From NCBI RefSeq assembly GCF_004327335.1, contig NZ_QJUO01000001.1, forward strand, positions 124,001 to 188,000: a stretch of 64,000 nucleotides of DNA, written 5' to 3'. A program made the translations under genes and the position numbers. How positions within the stretch are numbered: position 1 is the first letter of the stretch; every line of letters begins with the position of its first letter. The notes beneath the pieces are model-generated. The model was not told the DNA's origin, made no database searches, and saw only the letters and a list, made by a program, of their open reading frames with translations. This document shows, one piece after another, positions 52,746 through 60,750 of the stretch. Source of the DNA: Stutzerimonas kirkiae (lineage in GTDB: Bacteria; Pseudomonadota; Gammaproteobacteria; Pseudomonadales; Pseudomonadaceae).

Positions 52746-53433
52746 CTTCACTGCCGTGTAGGCAGCTCAGAAACGCCCGAGGGCTGTGGCAGTTCGAGCG
52801 CGGCGCTTCACTGCCGTGTAGGCAGCTCAGAAAAGTATGGCCGAAAACCAATGTCGCGATATCTTCTTCACTGCCGTGTAGGCAGCTCAGAAAATCCGCC
52901 CGGAGAACAGCACGTCAGTTGCCATCTTCACTGCCGTGTAGGCAGCTCAGAAAAGAGGACGTCGGCCGGGGCGTTCTCGTCATCTCTTCACTGCCGTGTA
53001 GGCAGCTCAGAAATACGCCTGCTGGTGCCTCGCAGCGCGTGGTAACTTCACTGCCGTGTAGGCAGCTCAGAAATGCGGGCCTGACTTGAGGATTGGTTTG
53101 ATCTTCTTCACTGCCGTGTAGGCAGCTCAGAAATATTTGAAGACGAAGAAGCCATTGAGTGCTTCCTTCACTGCCGTGTAGGCAGCTCAGAAAACACACG
53201 CCGCTCCTTGTCGTCATAGACCAGTCTTCACTGCCGTGTAGGCAGCTCAGAAAAGCACCCTGACTGTCACCCCCACCCAGCTCCGCTTCACTGCCGTGTA
53301 GGCAGCTCAGAAATGTCACCTGGGTGGCGCAACTGGTGATTCTCACTTCACTGCCGTGTAGGCAGCTCAGAAATCACCCATCACCCCAACCCCAGTGGAC
53401 GTACCCTTCACTGCCATGTAGCCGGCAAAGAAA
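52746..53433 (+). CRISPR. Type I-F CRISPR array, 12 repeats and 11 spacers
   Basis: 28-bp repeats every 60 bp starting at 52746, with 32-bp spacers. The first 11 repeats are identical; the core hairpin is CTGCCGTGTAGGCAG and the end is CTCAGAAA, one base from the common I-F repeat ending. The twelfth (53406-53433) is degenerate in the 3' half of the stem (ATGTAGCCGGCAAAG), marking the leader-distal end. Orientation agrees with the leader on the csy4 side. No two spacers are alike, and I saw no spacer matching another part of this window. Spacer targets cannot be named without a search. Confidence 0.98.
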
Positions 53434-53464
53434 CTGATGATGGCTATACCGGCCACGGCGGGCC

Positions 53465-53836
53465 TTATTGCCGCTCCAGTGCCTCCAGCTCCCGGACAGC
53501 CTCTTCCAGCTTGCGAGTCCTTTTCTCGATCTTGCCGGGGTCGCCGCCCTGCTGGGCTTCACGCAGGTCGGCCTGGCGTTCCTGGACTTCGGCCTGCGCC
53601 GCCTCGTAGTCGGCCTGGCGCTCTTGCCGCAGGCCTTCTTCGGTACAGTGCTCGCGCACGGCGCGCAGGGCCTTTTCCAGGCCGTGGGTGCGGCCCTCGT
53701 TGCCGTGCGCCCTGGCTTCCTCTAGCTGGCCGAGGATCGCGCGCTCCTTGTCGGCACAGCTCTGCGGTGCGGCCTGTATGGCCGTGCAGAGCAGGAGGAT
53801 GGGGGACAACAGCAGCGAACGGGGTAGCGATATCAT
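53465..53836 (-). CDS. DUF1090 family periplasmic protein
   Basis: A 123-residue precursor with a signal peptide (MISLPRSLLLSPILLLCTAIQAAPQ). The mature part starts SCADKERAILGQLEEARAHGNEGRTHGLEKALRAV, includes a Cys pair (SCAD, EHCTEEG) and continues as a charged coiled coil (RQADYEAAQAEVQERQADLREAQQ...KIEKRTRKLEEAVRELEALE). This is the YqjC/DUF1090 pattern; function unknown. Start at 53836. It is convergent with the CRISPR array and divergent from the permease gene; its stop lies 31 bp from the last degenerate repeat. Confidence 0.87.
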   Translation of the reverse strand: MISLPRSLLLSPILLLCTAIQAAPQSCADKERAILGQLEEARAHGNEGRTHGLEKALRAVREHCTEEGLRQERQADYEAAQAEVQERQADLREAQQGGDPGKIEKRTRKLEEAVRELEALERQ

Positions 53837-53930
53837 TTCCGGAACCCTTCCTGTGAGTTTCCGGCAGCCTAACACTCGCGGTGGCCGCTGGGCCTCCGTA
53901 GAATTGCGCTCTTTTTCCCGGAGCCTGCCG

Positions 53931-55298
53931 ATGAAGCCGCCAAGCACTGCCGAGACCCGGCCCGACGAACTGGTCTACGGCCTGGAAGACCGGCCCAGGC
54001 CGTGGCTCGCCCTGCTGGCCGCACTGCAGCATCTGCTGGCGATCATCGTCCCCATCGTCACGCCGGGCCTGTTGATCTGCCAGGCGCTCGGGGTTTCCAC
54101 CCGCGATACCAATATGATCGTGTCGATGTCGCTGGTGGTGTCCGGCATCGCCACCTATGTGCAGTGCCGGCGCTTCGGCCCGCTGGGTGCGGGGCTGTTG
54201 ATCGTGCAGGGCACCAGTTTCAATTTCGTCGGGCCACTGATCGCCGGTGGGACGCTGATGGTCAGCCAGGGCACGCCGGTGGAAGCGGTGATGGCGGCGA
54301 TCTTCGGCGTGGTGATCGCGGGTTCCTTCATCGAGATCGGCGTGTCCCGGGTGCTGCCCTTCGTCAAGCGCCTGATCACGCCGCTGGTGACCGGTATCGT
54401 GGTGCTGATGATCGGCCTGACGCTGATCAAGGTCGGCCTTGTCAGCATGGGCGGCGGCTACGGCGCCATGGCCCAGGGCACTTTCGCCAACGGCGAGAAC
54501 CTGCTGCTGTCGGGCACTGTGCTGGGGCTGATCATCCTGCTCAACCGTATCCCGCTGGTGTGGGTGCGCAGTTGCGCCATCGTCATCGCCTTGGGCGTCG
54601 GCTACGGGCTGGCGGCCTGGATGGGGCGGCTGGATTTCGCCGGCATGCACCAAGCACCATTGTTTCAGGTGCCGACACCACTGCATTTCGGCCTGGGCTT
54701 CTCCTGGGCGCTGTTCATTCCGATGCTGGTGATCTACCTGGTGACTTCGCTGGAAGCGATCGGCGATATCACCGCCACCAGCAAGATTTCCCGCCAGCCG
54801 GTGGAAGGCCCGCTGTGGATGCGGCGCATCAAGGGCGGGGTGCTGGTCAATGGTGTGAATTCGTTGCTGGCCGGGGTGTTCAACACCTTCCCCAGCTCGG
54901 TGTTCGCGCAGAACAATGGCGTCATCCAGTTGACCGGCGTCGCCAGCCGCCATATCGGCCTGTGGATCGCCGCCATACTGGTCGTACTGGGCCTGTTCCC
55001 GGCTGTTGCCGGGGTGATCCAGGCGGTGCCGGAGCCGGTACTCGGTGGCGCGGCGATGGTGATGTTCGGCGCGGTGGCGGCGGCGGGTATCAATATCCTC
55101 GCCGGCATCGAGCTGGATCGTCGCGCCCTGCTGATCATCGCAGTGTCGCTGGCGCTGGGGCTGGGCGTCACCCAGGTGCCGGAGTTCCTCGAACATATGC
55201 CAGGGGCATTGCGCGACGTGCTCGAGTCCGGGGTCGCCACCGGCGGCATCTGTGCGTTGCTGCTGAACTGGTTCCTGCCCCAGGCGAAAGACTCGTAG
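53931..55298 (+). CDS. NCS2-family nucleobase:cation symporter
   Basis: A 455-residue inner-membrane transporter with about 12-14 hydrophobic segments. NCS2 signature regions are LQHLLAIIVPIVTPGLLICQALG, VQGTSFNFVGPLIAGGTLM, the substrate-binding motif SSVFAQNNGVIQLTGVASRHIG and MFGAVAAAGINIL. The NNG in that motif and overall layout resemble xanthine/urate permeases more than uracil permeases; the exact substrate is uncertain. Start at 53931 has CCGGAGCCTGCCG upstream. It is divergent from DUF1090 and convergent with folA, separated from folA by a REP-like hairpin. Confidence 0.85.
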   Translation: MKPPSTAETRPDELVYGLEDRPRPWLALLAALQHLLAIIVPIVTPGLLICQALGVSTRDTNMIVSMSLVVSGIATYVQCRRFGPLGAGLLIVQGTSFNFVGPLIAGGTLMVSQGTPVEAVMAAIFGVVIAGSFIEIGVSRVLPFVKRLITPLVTGIVVLMIGLTLIKVGLVSMGGGYGAMAQGTFANGENLLLSGTVLGLIILLNRIPLVWVRSCAIVIALGVGYGLAAWMGRLDFAGMHQAPLFQVPTPLHFGLGFSWALFIPMLVIYLVTSLEAIGDITATSKISRQPVEGPLWMRRIKGGVLVNGVNSLLAGVFNTFPSSVFAQNNGVIQLTGVASRHIGLWIAAILVVLGLFPAVAGVIQAVPEPVLGGAAMVMFGAVAAAGINILAGIELDRRALLIIAVSLALGLGVTQVPEFLEHMPGALRDVLESGVATGGICALLLNWFLPQAKDS

Positions 55299-55305
55299 AT
55301 ACAAG

Positions 55306-55322
55306 GGTGCGCCCTGCGCACC
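55306..55322. repeat. REP-like hairpin GGTGCGC-N3-GCGCACC
   Basis: Perfect 7-bp stem with a 3-base loop, identical in stem to the element at 36334-36350. It lies 8 bp after the permease stop, between convergent genes. Confidence 0.7.
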
Positions 55323-55353
55323 GGCTTCTCCGCTCAGGAGCGCATGGCCATAT

Positions 55354-55866
55354 TCAGCCGCGCTCCCACACCTCGCAGGCATAGGCCGGGCGGCCTTCCT
55401 CGGCGGGATGTTGCTTGCGCGACAGCAGCCGCCAGTGGTCGTCGTGCCACTCGGGCAGGAACACATCGCCCTCGGGCTCCAGGGCCACACGGGTGAGATA
55501 CAGGCGTTTGGCGCGCGGCAGGGCATCGGCGAACAGTTGCGCGCCACCGATCACCATCAGTTCGCTGGCGCCCTGCTCCAGGGCCCAGGCGTCGGCACGC
55601 TGCAGTGCCGCATCCAGGCTGCCGAAACATTCGGCACCCGGCAGGCTCAGGCCGGGCTGGCGGCTGATCACCAGGTTGAGGCGGCCCGGTAGCGGGCGAC
55701 CGAGCGAATCCCAGGTCTTGCGGCCCATCAGCACGGGTTTGCCGAGGGTCACGCGCTTGAAGTATTGCAGTTCCGCCGGCAGGTGCCAGGGCATGCGGTT
55801 GTCGCGGCCGATCACGCCGTTGTCGGCGACCGCCACGATCAGGCTCAGGGGGAGTCGAGTAGTCAT
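55354..55866 (-). CDS. folA: Dihydrofolate reductase
   Basis: NADPH-dependent reduction of dihydrofolate. The 170-residue protein has the N-terminal SLIVAVADNGVIGRDNRMPWHLPAELQYFK with the catalytic acidic residue in the AELQYFK helix. The NADPH motifs KPVLMGRKTWDSLGRPLPGRLNLVISR and LMVIGGAQLFADAL are present, and the C-terminal beta-strand ends in YACEVWERG. Start at 55866 (MTTRLPLSL); an in-frame extension upstream is unlike the family. It is convergent with the permease. Confidence 0.96.
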   Translation of the reverse strand: MTTRLPLSLIVAVADNGVIGRDNRMPWHLPAELQYFKRVTLGKPVLMGRKTWDSLGRPLPGRLNLVISRQPGLSLPGAECFGSLDAALQRADAWALEQGASELMVIGGAQLFADALPRAKRLYLTRVALEPEGDVFLPEWHDDHWRLLSRKQHPAEEGRPAYACEVWERG

Positions 55867-55921
55867 GGCGGCGAGCATAGCAGGGTGACTGGTGGCCACC
55901 AACCCGGGTGCCACCCGGCGA

Positions 55922-56158
55922 TCACTCGCGGTTGGCGACCTTCTGCAGGTTCTCGTTGATCTTGAACAGTACGATCAGCAATTCGCACCAGATGCGCATC
56001 CCGATCGCACCGAATACCAGCACGCCCAGGCCGGTGAAGAAGCTGTCGCTGAACATCGCGCCCAGACCGCCCAGCAGCACGCTCAGCAGGCCGAGCCAGT
56101 AGATGAAGGTGATGATCTTCGGGGTGATCATCGTGTCGAAGAAGAAGATATCGCGCAT
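55922..56158 (-). CDS. DUF4282 small membrane protein
   Basis: A 78-residue protein with two membrane helices (PKIITFIYWLGLLSVLLGGLGAMF and GLGVLVFGAIGMRIWCELLIVLF) preceded by MRDIFFFDTMI. This is the DUF4282 pattern; the conserved RIWCELLIV segment is intact. Function unknown. The C-terminus (KINENLQKVANRE) is helical and charged. Start ATG at 56158. It lies 55 bp upstream of folA on the same strand. Confidence 0.85.
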   Translation of the reverse strand: MRDIFFFDTMITPKIITFIYWLGLLSVLLGGLGAMFSDSFFTGLGVLVFGAIGMRIWCELLIVLFKINENLQKVANRE

Positions 56159-56514
56159 GGCATGGCCTCATATGTGATCGTGAACCGACTCCAGGCAGGG
56201 ACATGCTCCGATGGCAGCCAGTCCCTGGCGAATCCGGCGTTGCAAATGCAACGCAACGGACCCTAACAGAAGCCTGCGCATTGAAACCAGCATTCGGAAA
56301 GATTGCCAGGGCGATCGTGCCATGTCGTTATCCGCGGGTAAGATTGGACGCCGAGTTACACGGCATGGTTAATGCTGGCGTAGAGCCATTCGGCCTGGTC
56401 TGGTATACCAAGACGAATCCATGCTGCGATGTGACCGTAAAGAAACGTCAACGGCTCTAATGCTTTAACCCGTGCCGGTCGATAAACCGACATATCTTGA
56501 AATCCGGAGCTCCC
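56159..56514 (+). promoter_or_regulatory. Chemoreceptor upstream region with possible FliA -10
   Basis: 356 bp without a gene between the divergent DUF4282 and chemoreceptor genes. GTCGATAA at 56478-56485 matches the sigma-28 (FliA) -10 consensus GCCGATAA at 7 of 8 positions, 29 bp before the receptor start. The -35 side (CTAATGCTTT, 56457-56466) is a poor match. Chemoreceptors are often FliA-dependent, so this is plausible but weak. Confidence 0.35.
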
Positions 56515-58650
56515 ATGCGCTTCAAGTCCATTCAGTTTTCGGTTGCGGCTCTAGCTGGCGCCAGTGTCTTGGCAGTCGTCATAGCATTGGTGCTCTATGC
56601 ACTATTTTCGGGCTCACGCACCCAGACCGCAGTCCAGAACAGCACACGCTCATTGCTCGAGCAGACGCTGGAGCAACGCCTGGTCACCCTGGCCCAGCGC
56701 GAAGTGAGCGAGATCCAGCGCGAGCTCGAATTTCCGCTGGCTATCGCGCAGAACCTGGCGCATATCAACAGCCTGATGGGGGAAGAGGACAGGTACGGCA
56801 ACCCGGCCATAAACAGCGGTCGCGATGACCTGGCGGCCATGTTGCGCAATGTTCTGGTGCAGAACCCCAAGCTGATCGACGCCTATATCGGCTGGGAACC
56901 CAACGCCTTCGACAATAACGATGCCGCATATGCGGGGCTGACCGCCAACGGCTACGACGAGACGGGCCGCTTCATGCCCTGGTGGTACCGGGATGAGAAT
57001 GGCAAGCCAATGGTGGAGGCTCTCGGCTCGGACATGGAGAACCAGGAACTGCTGCCCACCGGGGTGCGGGCGGGCGAGTACTACCTGTGCCCACGGGAAA
57101 CCCGCAAGACCTGTATCGTCGACCCAGCCGCTTATGAAATGGGCGGGAAAATGGTCATGCTGTCATCCTTCAACGTGCCCATACTGGTCGACGGCAATTT
57201 CCGCGGCATCGTTGGCGCCGACCTCGCCGTCGACTTCATCCAGGACCTGCTGCAGCAATCCAACCGGCAACTCTACGAAGGCGCGGGCGAGATGGCGCTG
57301 ATTTCCAGCAACGGACGCCTGGTCGCCTATACGGCGGATGCCGCCAAGCTCGGCGAACCCAGCGCCCAGGTACTGCCGAAGCTGGGCGACCTGAGCCGCC
57401 TGCAGAGCGGCCAGCCACACTTCTCCAGCGACGCGGAGTCCGGCCTGCTGCAACTGCTGCTACCCTTCACCATCGGCGAAACCCAGACCCGCTGGACGCT
57501 GGTGCTGCAGTTGCCGGAAAGCGCCGTCTATGCCGAACTGCATGCGTTGCAGGAAGCCCTGCGCAGCCAGCATGAAACCGATATCGCCAGCATGACCCTG
57601 ATCGGCCTGCTGATCGCCGGCGCCGGCCTGCTGGTCGTCTGGTTCGTCGGTTATGGCATCGCCCGCCCGCTGCGGCAGATGGTCACGATGCTCGACGATA
57701 TCGCCCAGGGCGACGGCGACCTGACCAAGCGCCTGCAGGTCGACCGCCCGGACGAGCTGGGGCAGATCGCCAAGGGCTTCAATACCTTCCTCGACAAACT
57801 GCAGGCGATGATCCGCAACGTGGTCGGCTCCGTGCAGCAGGTCAGCGATTCCTCCGAACACACTGCGCACATTGCCATCCGCACCAACCAGGGCGTACAG
57901 AAGCAGATGGCCGAGATCGACCAGGTCGCCACCGCCGTGCAGGAAATGAGCGCCACCGCCCAGGATGTCGCACGTAATGCCGCGCACGCCGCCGAAGCCG
58001 CCAATCATGCCGACGCCTCGGCTAACGACGGCAAACGTGTGGTGCAGAGCACTTCGAATTCCATCAGCGCGCTGGCCAGCGAGATAAGCCGGGCGGTCGG
58101 CGTGGTGCAGGCGCTGGCGCGCGACAGCGAGAATATCAACGCCATCCTCACCTCCATCCGCGCCATCGCCGAACAGACCAACCTGCTGGCGCTCAATGCC
58201 GCCATCGAGGCGGCCCGCGCCGGGGAGCAAGGCCGAGGCTTCGCCGTGGTGGCCGACGAGGTGCGCAACCTGGCACAGAAGACCCAGCAGGCGACCTCGG
58301 AAATCCAGTCGATGATCGAGCAGTTGCAGAGCGGTACGCGCGACGTGGTACAGGTCATGGAGCAGAGCCAGGAGCGCACCAATGACAGTGTCCGCCAGGC
58401 CACCGACGCGGCCCAGGTGCTGGAGGCGATCACCCAGGCGGTTTCCGTGATCAACGACATGAATACACAGATCGCCAGCGCGGCGGAGGAGCAGAGCGCG
58501 GTGGCCGAGGACATCAACCGCAATGTCACCACCATCGGCCAGGTCGCGGCTGAAGTCGCTGGCGGTGCCGACGAAGCCAGCCAGGCCAGCCGCGAGCTGA
58601 CACAACTGGCCGAGCAGCAGCGGCGGCTGATCAACCAGTTCAGGGTGTAG
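56515..58650 (+). CDS. Methyl-accepting chemotaxis protein with periplasmic dCache-type sensor
   Basis: A 711-residue chemoreceptor. Membrane segment 1 is at about residues 10-32. A periplasmic sensor of about 330 residues resembles a double Cache domain ([70 protein letters not shown]). Membrane segment 2 ([22 protein letters not shown]) is followed by HAMP and a signalling domain with hairpin tip [36 protein letters not shown]. Start at 56515 has CCGGAGCTCCC upstream. The ligand cannot be read from the sequence; related Pseudomonas receptors bind amino acids or amines. No CheBR-binding pentapeptide is evident at the C-terminus. Confidence 0.9.
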   Translation: MRFKSIQFSVAALAGASVLAVVIALVLYALFSGSRTQTAVQNSTRSLLEQTLEQRLVTLAQREVSEIQRELEFPLAIAQNLAHINSLMGEEDRYGNPAINSGRDDLAAMLRNVLVQNPKLIDAYIGWEPNAFDNNDAAYAGLTANGYDETGRFMPWWYRDENGKPMVEALGSDMENQELLPTGVRAGEYYLCPRETRKTCIVDPAAYEMGGKMVMLSSFNVPILVDGNFRGIVGADLAVDFIQDLLQQSNRQLYEGAGEMALISSNGRLVAYTADAAKLGEPSAQVLPKLGDLSRLQSGQPHFSSDAESGLLQLLLPFTIGETQTRWTLVLQLPESAVYAELHALQEALRSQHETDIASMTLIGLLIAGAGLLVVWFVGYGIARPLRQMVTMLDDIAQGDGDLTKRLQVDRPDELGQIAKGFNTFLDKLQAMIRNVVGSVQQVSDSSEHTAHIAIRTNQGVQKQMAEIDQVATAVQEMSATAQDVARNAAHAAEAANHADASANDGKRVVQSTSNSISALASEISRAVGVVQALARDSENINAILTSIRAIAEQTNLLALNAAIEAARAGEQGRGFAVVADEVRNLAQKTQQATSEIQSMIEQLQSGTRDVVQVMEQSQERTNDSVRQATDAAQVLEAITQAVSVINDMNTQIASAAEEQSAVAEDINRNVTTIGQVAAEVAGGADEASQASRELTQLAEQQRRLINQFRV

Positions 58651-58744
58651 AAGCAGCGGCAAGCTTCAAGACGGTTTCTCGCCCCTGCGAACAACCGCAA
58701 GGCAATGAATATCGACTTGCCGCTCGTAGCTTGCAACTGCTGTT
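58651..58744. repeat. AGCGGCAAGC/GCTTGCCGCT-type inverted repeat
   Basis: AGCGGCAAGCTT just after the receptor stop pairs with CTTGCCGCT and GTAGCTTGC near 58713-58733. It fills the gap between two convergent genes and belongs to the AAGCTGCAAGC family seen at 31279, 38111 and 62975. Confidence 0.6.
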
Positions 58745-59584
58745 TCAGCCCTCCCCGATCAACCAGTCCAGGCGCCAGCCGCCCTGGCTCTGGGCCAGGT
58801 GCTCGGCCAGCCAGGGCAGCACCTCGCGCAGGGTGTCCTCCAGCCCCCAGGGCGGGTTGCTGATGGCCAGGCCAGAGCCGCTCAGGCGCGAGGCATCATC
58901 AGTCGGGTGCACATACAGCTCGGCGCGCAGCAATTTGGGCGCGCCGCTGCGGGCAAGATCCTGATAGAAGCGCTTGAGCTGGCGTTCATCCTTGATCGGG
59001 TACCAGATCACGACGATGGCCTGGCGCATGCGACCGATGGCCTCCTGTAGCGCCGTGACACAACGGCTCAACTCATCGGCCTGCTCGAAGGGCGGGTCGA
59101 TCAACATGAGCACACGCTTCTCCCGGGTCGGCAACAAGGCACGCGGCACATGCCAGCCCTCCCCCCGGTGCACGGCGACACGCCGGTCGCCGGCCATGTT
59201 GTCCTTGAGCAGTTGCCCGTCCTCGGGGTGCTTTTCATTCAGGTGCAGGCGATCCTGCGGGCGGCTCAGTTGCCGCGCCAGCTCGGGCGAGCCGGGGTAG
59301 TAGCGCAACGCTCCATCGGCATTGAGCTGGCGTATCACGCCCAGGTAATCCGCGAACACCGCCGGCATGCCCTCGGCCTGCCACAGCCTGCCGATGCCCT
59401 GCGACCATTCCCCGGTGCGGCTGGCCTGGTCGCCGGCCAGGTCGTACAGGCCGATCCCGGCGTGGCTGTCGAGGTAGGCATAGGGCGCATCCTTGCGCGC
59501 CAGCATGGCGAACAGGCGGGTCAGGACCAGGTGCTTGAACACGTCGGCATGGTTGCCGGCATGGAAGGCGTGGCGATAATTCAT
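58745..59584 (-). CDS. rlmJ: 23S rRNA (adenine(2030)-N6)-methyltransferase RlmJ
   Basis: SAM-dependent methylation of A2030 in 23S rRNA. The 279-residue protein begins with the family signature MNYRHAFHAGNHADVFKH. It has the SAM-side YLDSHAGIGLYDL, motif IV DPPF in MLIDPPFEQADEL and the terminal segments VVIWYPIKDE and GSGLAISNPPWGLE. Length is standard. It is convergent with the chemoreceptor. A 138-bp inverted-repeat element lies upstream between it and the LysR gene. Confidence 0.95.
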   Translation of the reverse strand: MNYRHAFHAGNHADVFKHLVLTRLFAMLARKDAPYAYLDSHAGIGLYDLAGDQASRTGEWSQGIGRLWQAEGMPAVFADYLGVIRQLNADGALRYYPGSPELARQLSRPQDRLHLNEKHPEDGQLLKDNMAGDRRVAVHRGEGWHVPRALLPTREKRVLMLIDPPFEQADELSRCVTALQEAIGRMRQAIVVIWYPIKDERQLKRFYQDLARSGAPKLLRAELYVHPTDDASRLSGSGLAISNPPWGLEDTLREVLPWLAEHLAQSQGGWRLDWLIGEG

Positions 59585-59618
59585 TGGTACAGGGCTCCTC
59601 GGAGGTCGCGAAGTTTAG

Positions 59619-59756
59619 CAGGTCGTCGAAAAACTACCTGCGTTGCCATCGCCGCGTTAAGACCAGGCTAAAAATGCTCATTTACAGTTGTAAACTCCGC
59701 TTTTCACCTGGTTTGGCCTTGCGCTGGCTGCCTCGCTTGCGTTTTTCAACGACCTG
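59619..59756. mobile_element. 138-bp MITE/REP-like element with terminal inverted repeats
   Basis: CAGGTCGTCGAAAAAC (59619-59634) and GTTTTTCAACGACCTG (59741-59756) are terminal inverted repeats with one mismatch. Inside, GACCAGGCTAAAAATGC pairs imperfectly with GCTTTTCACCTGGTTT around a central palindrome TTTACAGTTGTAAA, so the whole element can fold into one long hairpin. It encodes nothing. Its right end abuts the LysR stop codon at 59757. Confidence 0.7.
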
Positions 59757-60644
59757 TCAGCCGTTCGCGTAGCGCCGGGCACGCAGCAGTTCGAGCAGGT
59801 GCTCCAGCGCCGGATGCTGCACGGCGTCCTGGCGGCGTACCAGCAGGGTCGGCGCGTCGGCCAACTCGGCCGGCAACTCCTGCCACGCCACCAGCGGCCC
59901 ACGTGGATGACTCTGGCGCAGGAACAGTGGCAGCATTCCGATGCCCATGCCGGCGGCGATGCTGGCGAAGATCGCATCCAGCGACCCATAGCTCTGGCGC
60001 GCAGTCACCCGCAGCCCTCGTTCTTCGCTCCAACGCTCCAGGCGTTGCTGGTAGTGGCAGCCGCCCGGAAAACCGATCAGCGTGACCGGGTACTCCAGTA
60101 CCTGCTCCACCCGGGCTCCAACCGCCAGCACCAGCGCCAGCCGCTCCGGCCAGATGGCTTCGGTGCGCAATGCCGGGTGCTGGTACGGCCCGCCGATCAG
60201 CGCGGCATCCAGCCGCCCGGCCAGCACTTCCGCGAGCATATCGCCACTGGTGCCGGTCTTCAGTTGCAATTGCACACGCGGGGCATCGCGATGGAAAGTC
60301 GCCAGCACCTCTGGCAGGCGCACCGCGGCACAGGTTTCCATCGCCCCGAGACGCAGGGTGCCCGACCACAGGTCATCCTGCACACTGTGCCAGGCCTGCT
60401 GGCACAGTCGGTCGAGTTGCTCGGCATAGGGCAACAGCCGCTCGCCGGCTGGCGTCAGGTGCAGGCGCTGGGCCTGGCGCTGGAACAACCTCACACCCAG
60501 TTGCCCCTCCAACTGGCGCAGGCGCGCCGAGACATTCGAGGGGACGCAATGCAACTGGTCGGCTGCCGCTGTCAACGATCCACAACGACTGACCGCCAGG
60601 AAATGCCGCAGCAACTGCGGGTTCAGGCGTTCCCAGGCAGACAT
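59757..60644 (-). CDS. LysR-family transcriptional regulator
   Basis: A 295-residue LTTR with an N-terminal winged helix-turn-helix (LNPQLLRHFLAVSRCGSLTAAADQLHCVPSNVSARLRQLEGQLGVRLFQRQ) and a periplasmic-binding-protein-like effector domain from about residue 90 (LRLGAMETCAAVRLPEVLATFHRDAP). Start at 60644 has GAGG upstream. It is divergent from the MFS/nitronate monooxygenase pair, which it probably controls, as is usual for LTTRs; a set of TTCACT/AGTGAA half-sites lies between them. The effector is unknown. The C-terminus (LLRARRYANG) is cut by the inverted-repeat element and may be altered. Confidence 0.9.
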   Translation of the reverse strand: MSAWERLNPQLLRHFLAVSRCGSLTAAADQLHCVPSNVSARLRQLEGQLGVRLFQRQAQRLHLTPAGERLLPYAEQLDRLCQQAWHSVQDDLWSGTLRLGAMETCAAVRLPEVLATFHRDAPRVQLQLKTGTSGDMLAEVLAGRLDAALIGGPYQHPALRTEAIWPERLALVLAVGARVEQVLEYPVTLIGFPGGCHYQQRLERWSEERGLRVTARQSYGSLDAIFASIAAGMGIGMLPLFLRQSHPRGPLVAWQELPAELADAPTLLVRRQDAVQHPALEHLLELLRARRYANG

Positions 60645-60652
60645 CGAAAACC

Positions 60653-60689
60653 TCACTGAAAGTGAAAGGGCTAGTCAGTATTTTTCACT
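60653..60689. promoter_or_regulatory. LysR operator candidates
   Basis: TCACT-N3-AGTGA (60653-60665) overlaps AGTGAAA (60661-60667), which pairs with TTTCACT (60683-60689). Three related half-sites in the divergent promoter region suggest an LTTR tetramer site controlling the LysR gene and the MFS gene. Confidence 0.45.
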
Positions 60690-60750
60690 CGCAGTCCATG
60701 ACTGGCAAGCAGTAGTCTGCCGGCAGACAACAACAAGAAGAGTGATCCCC

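Noticed and set aside
52730-53346. Open frames on both strands through the CRISPR array encoding periodic peptides
   Set aside because: The 60-bp repeat-spacer period is a multiple of three, so repeats read through in frame; the peptides are simply translated repeats.
53434-53464. Additional decayed repeat after the last degenerate CRISPR repeat
   Set aside because: No repeat-like sequence at the expected 60-bp spacing; the array ends at 53433.
53559-55547. 662-codon minus-strand open frame opposite the NCS2 permease
   Set aside because: His/Asp/Gln-rich composition mirrors hydrophobic codons of the membrane protein on the other strand, and it runs into folA and DUF1090 in wrong frames.
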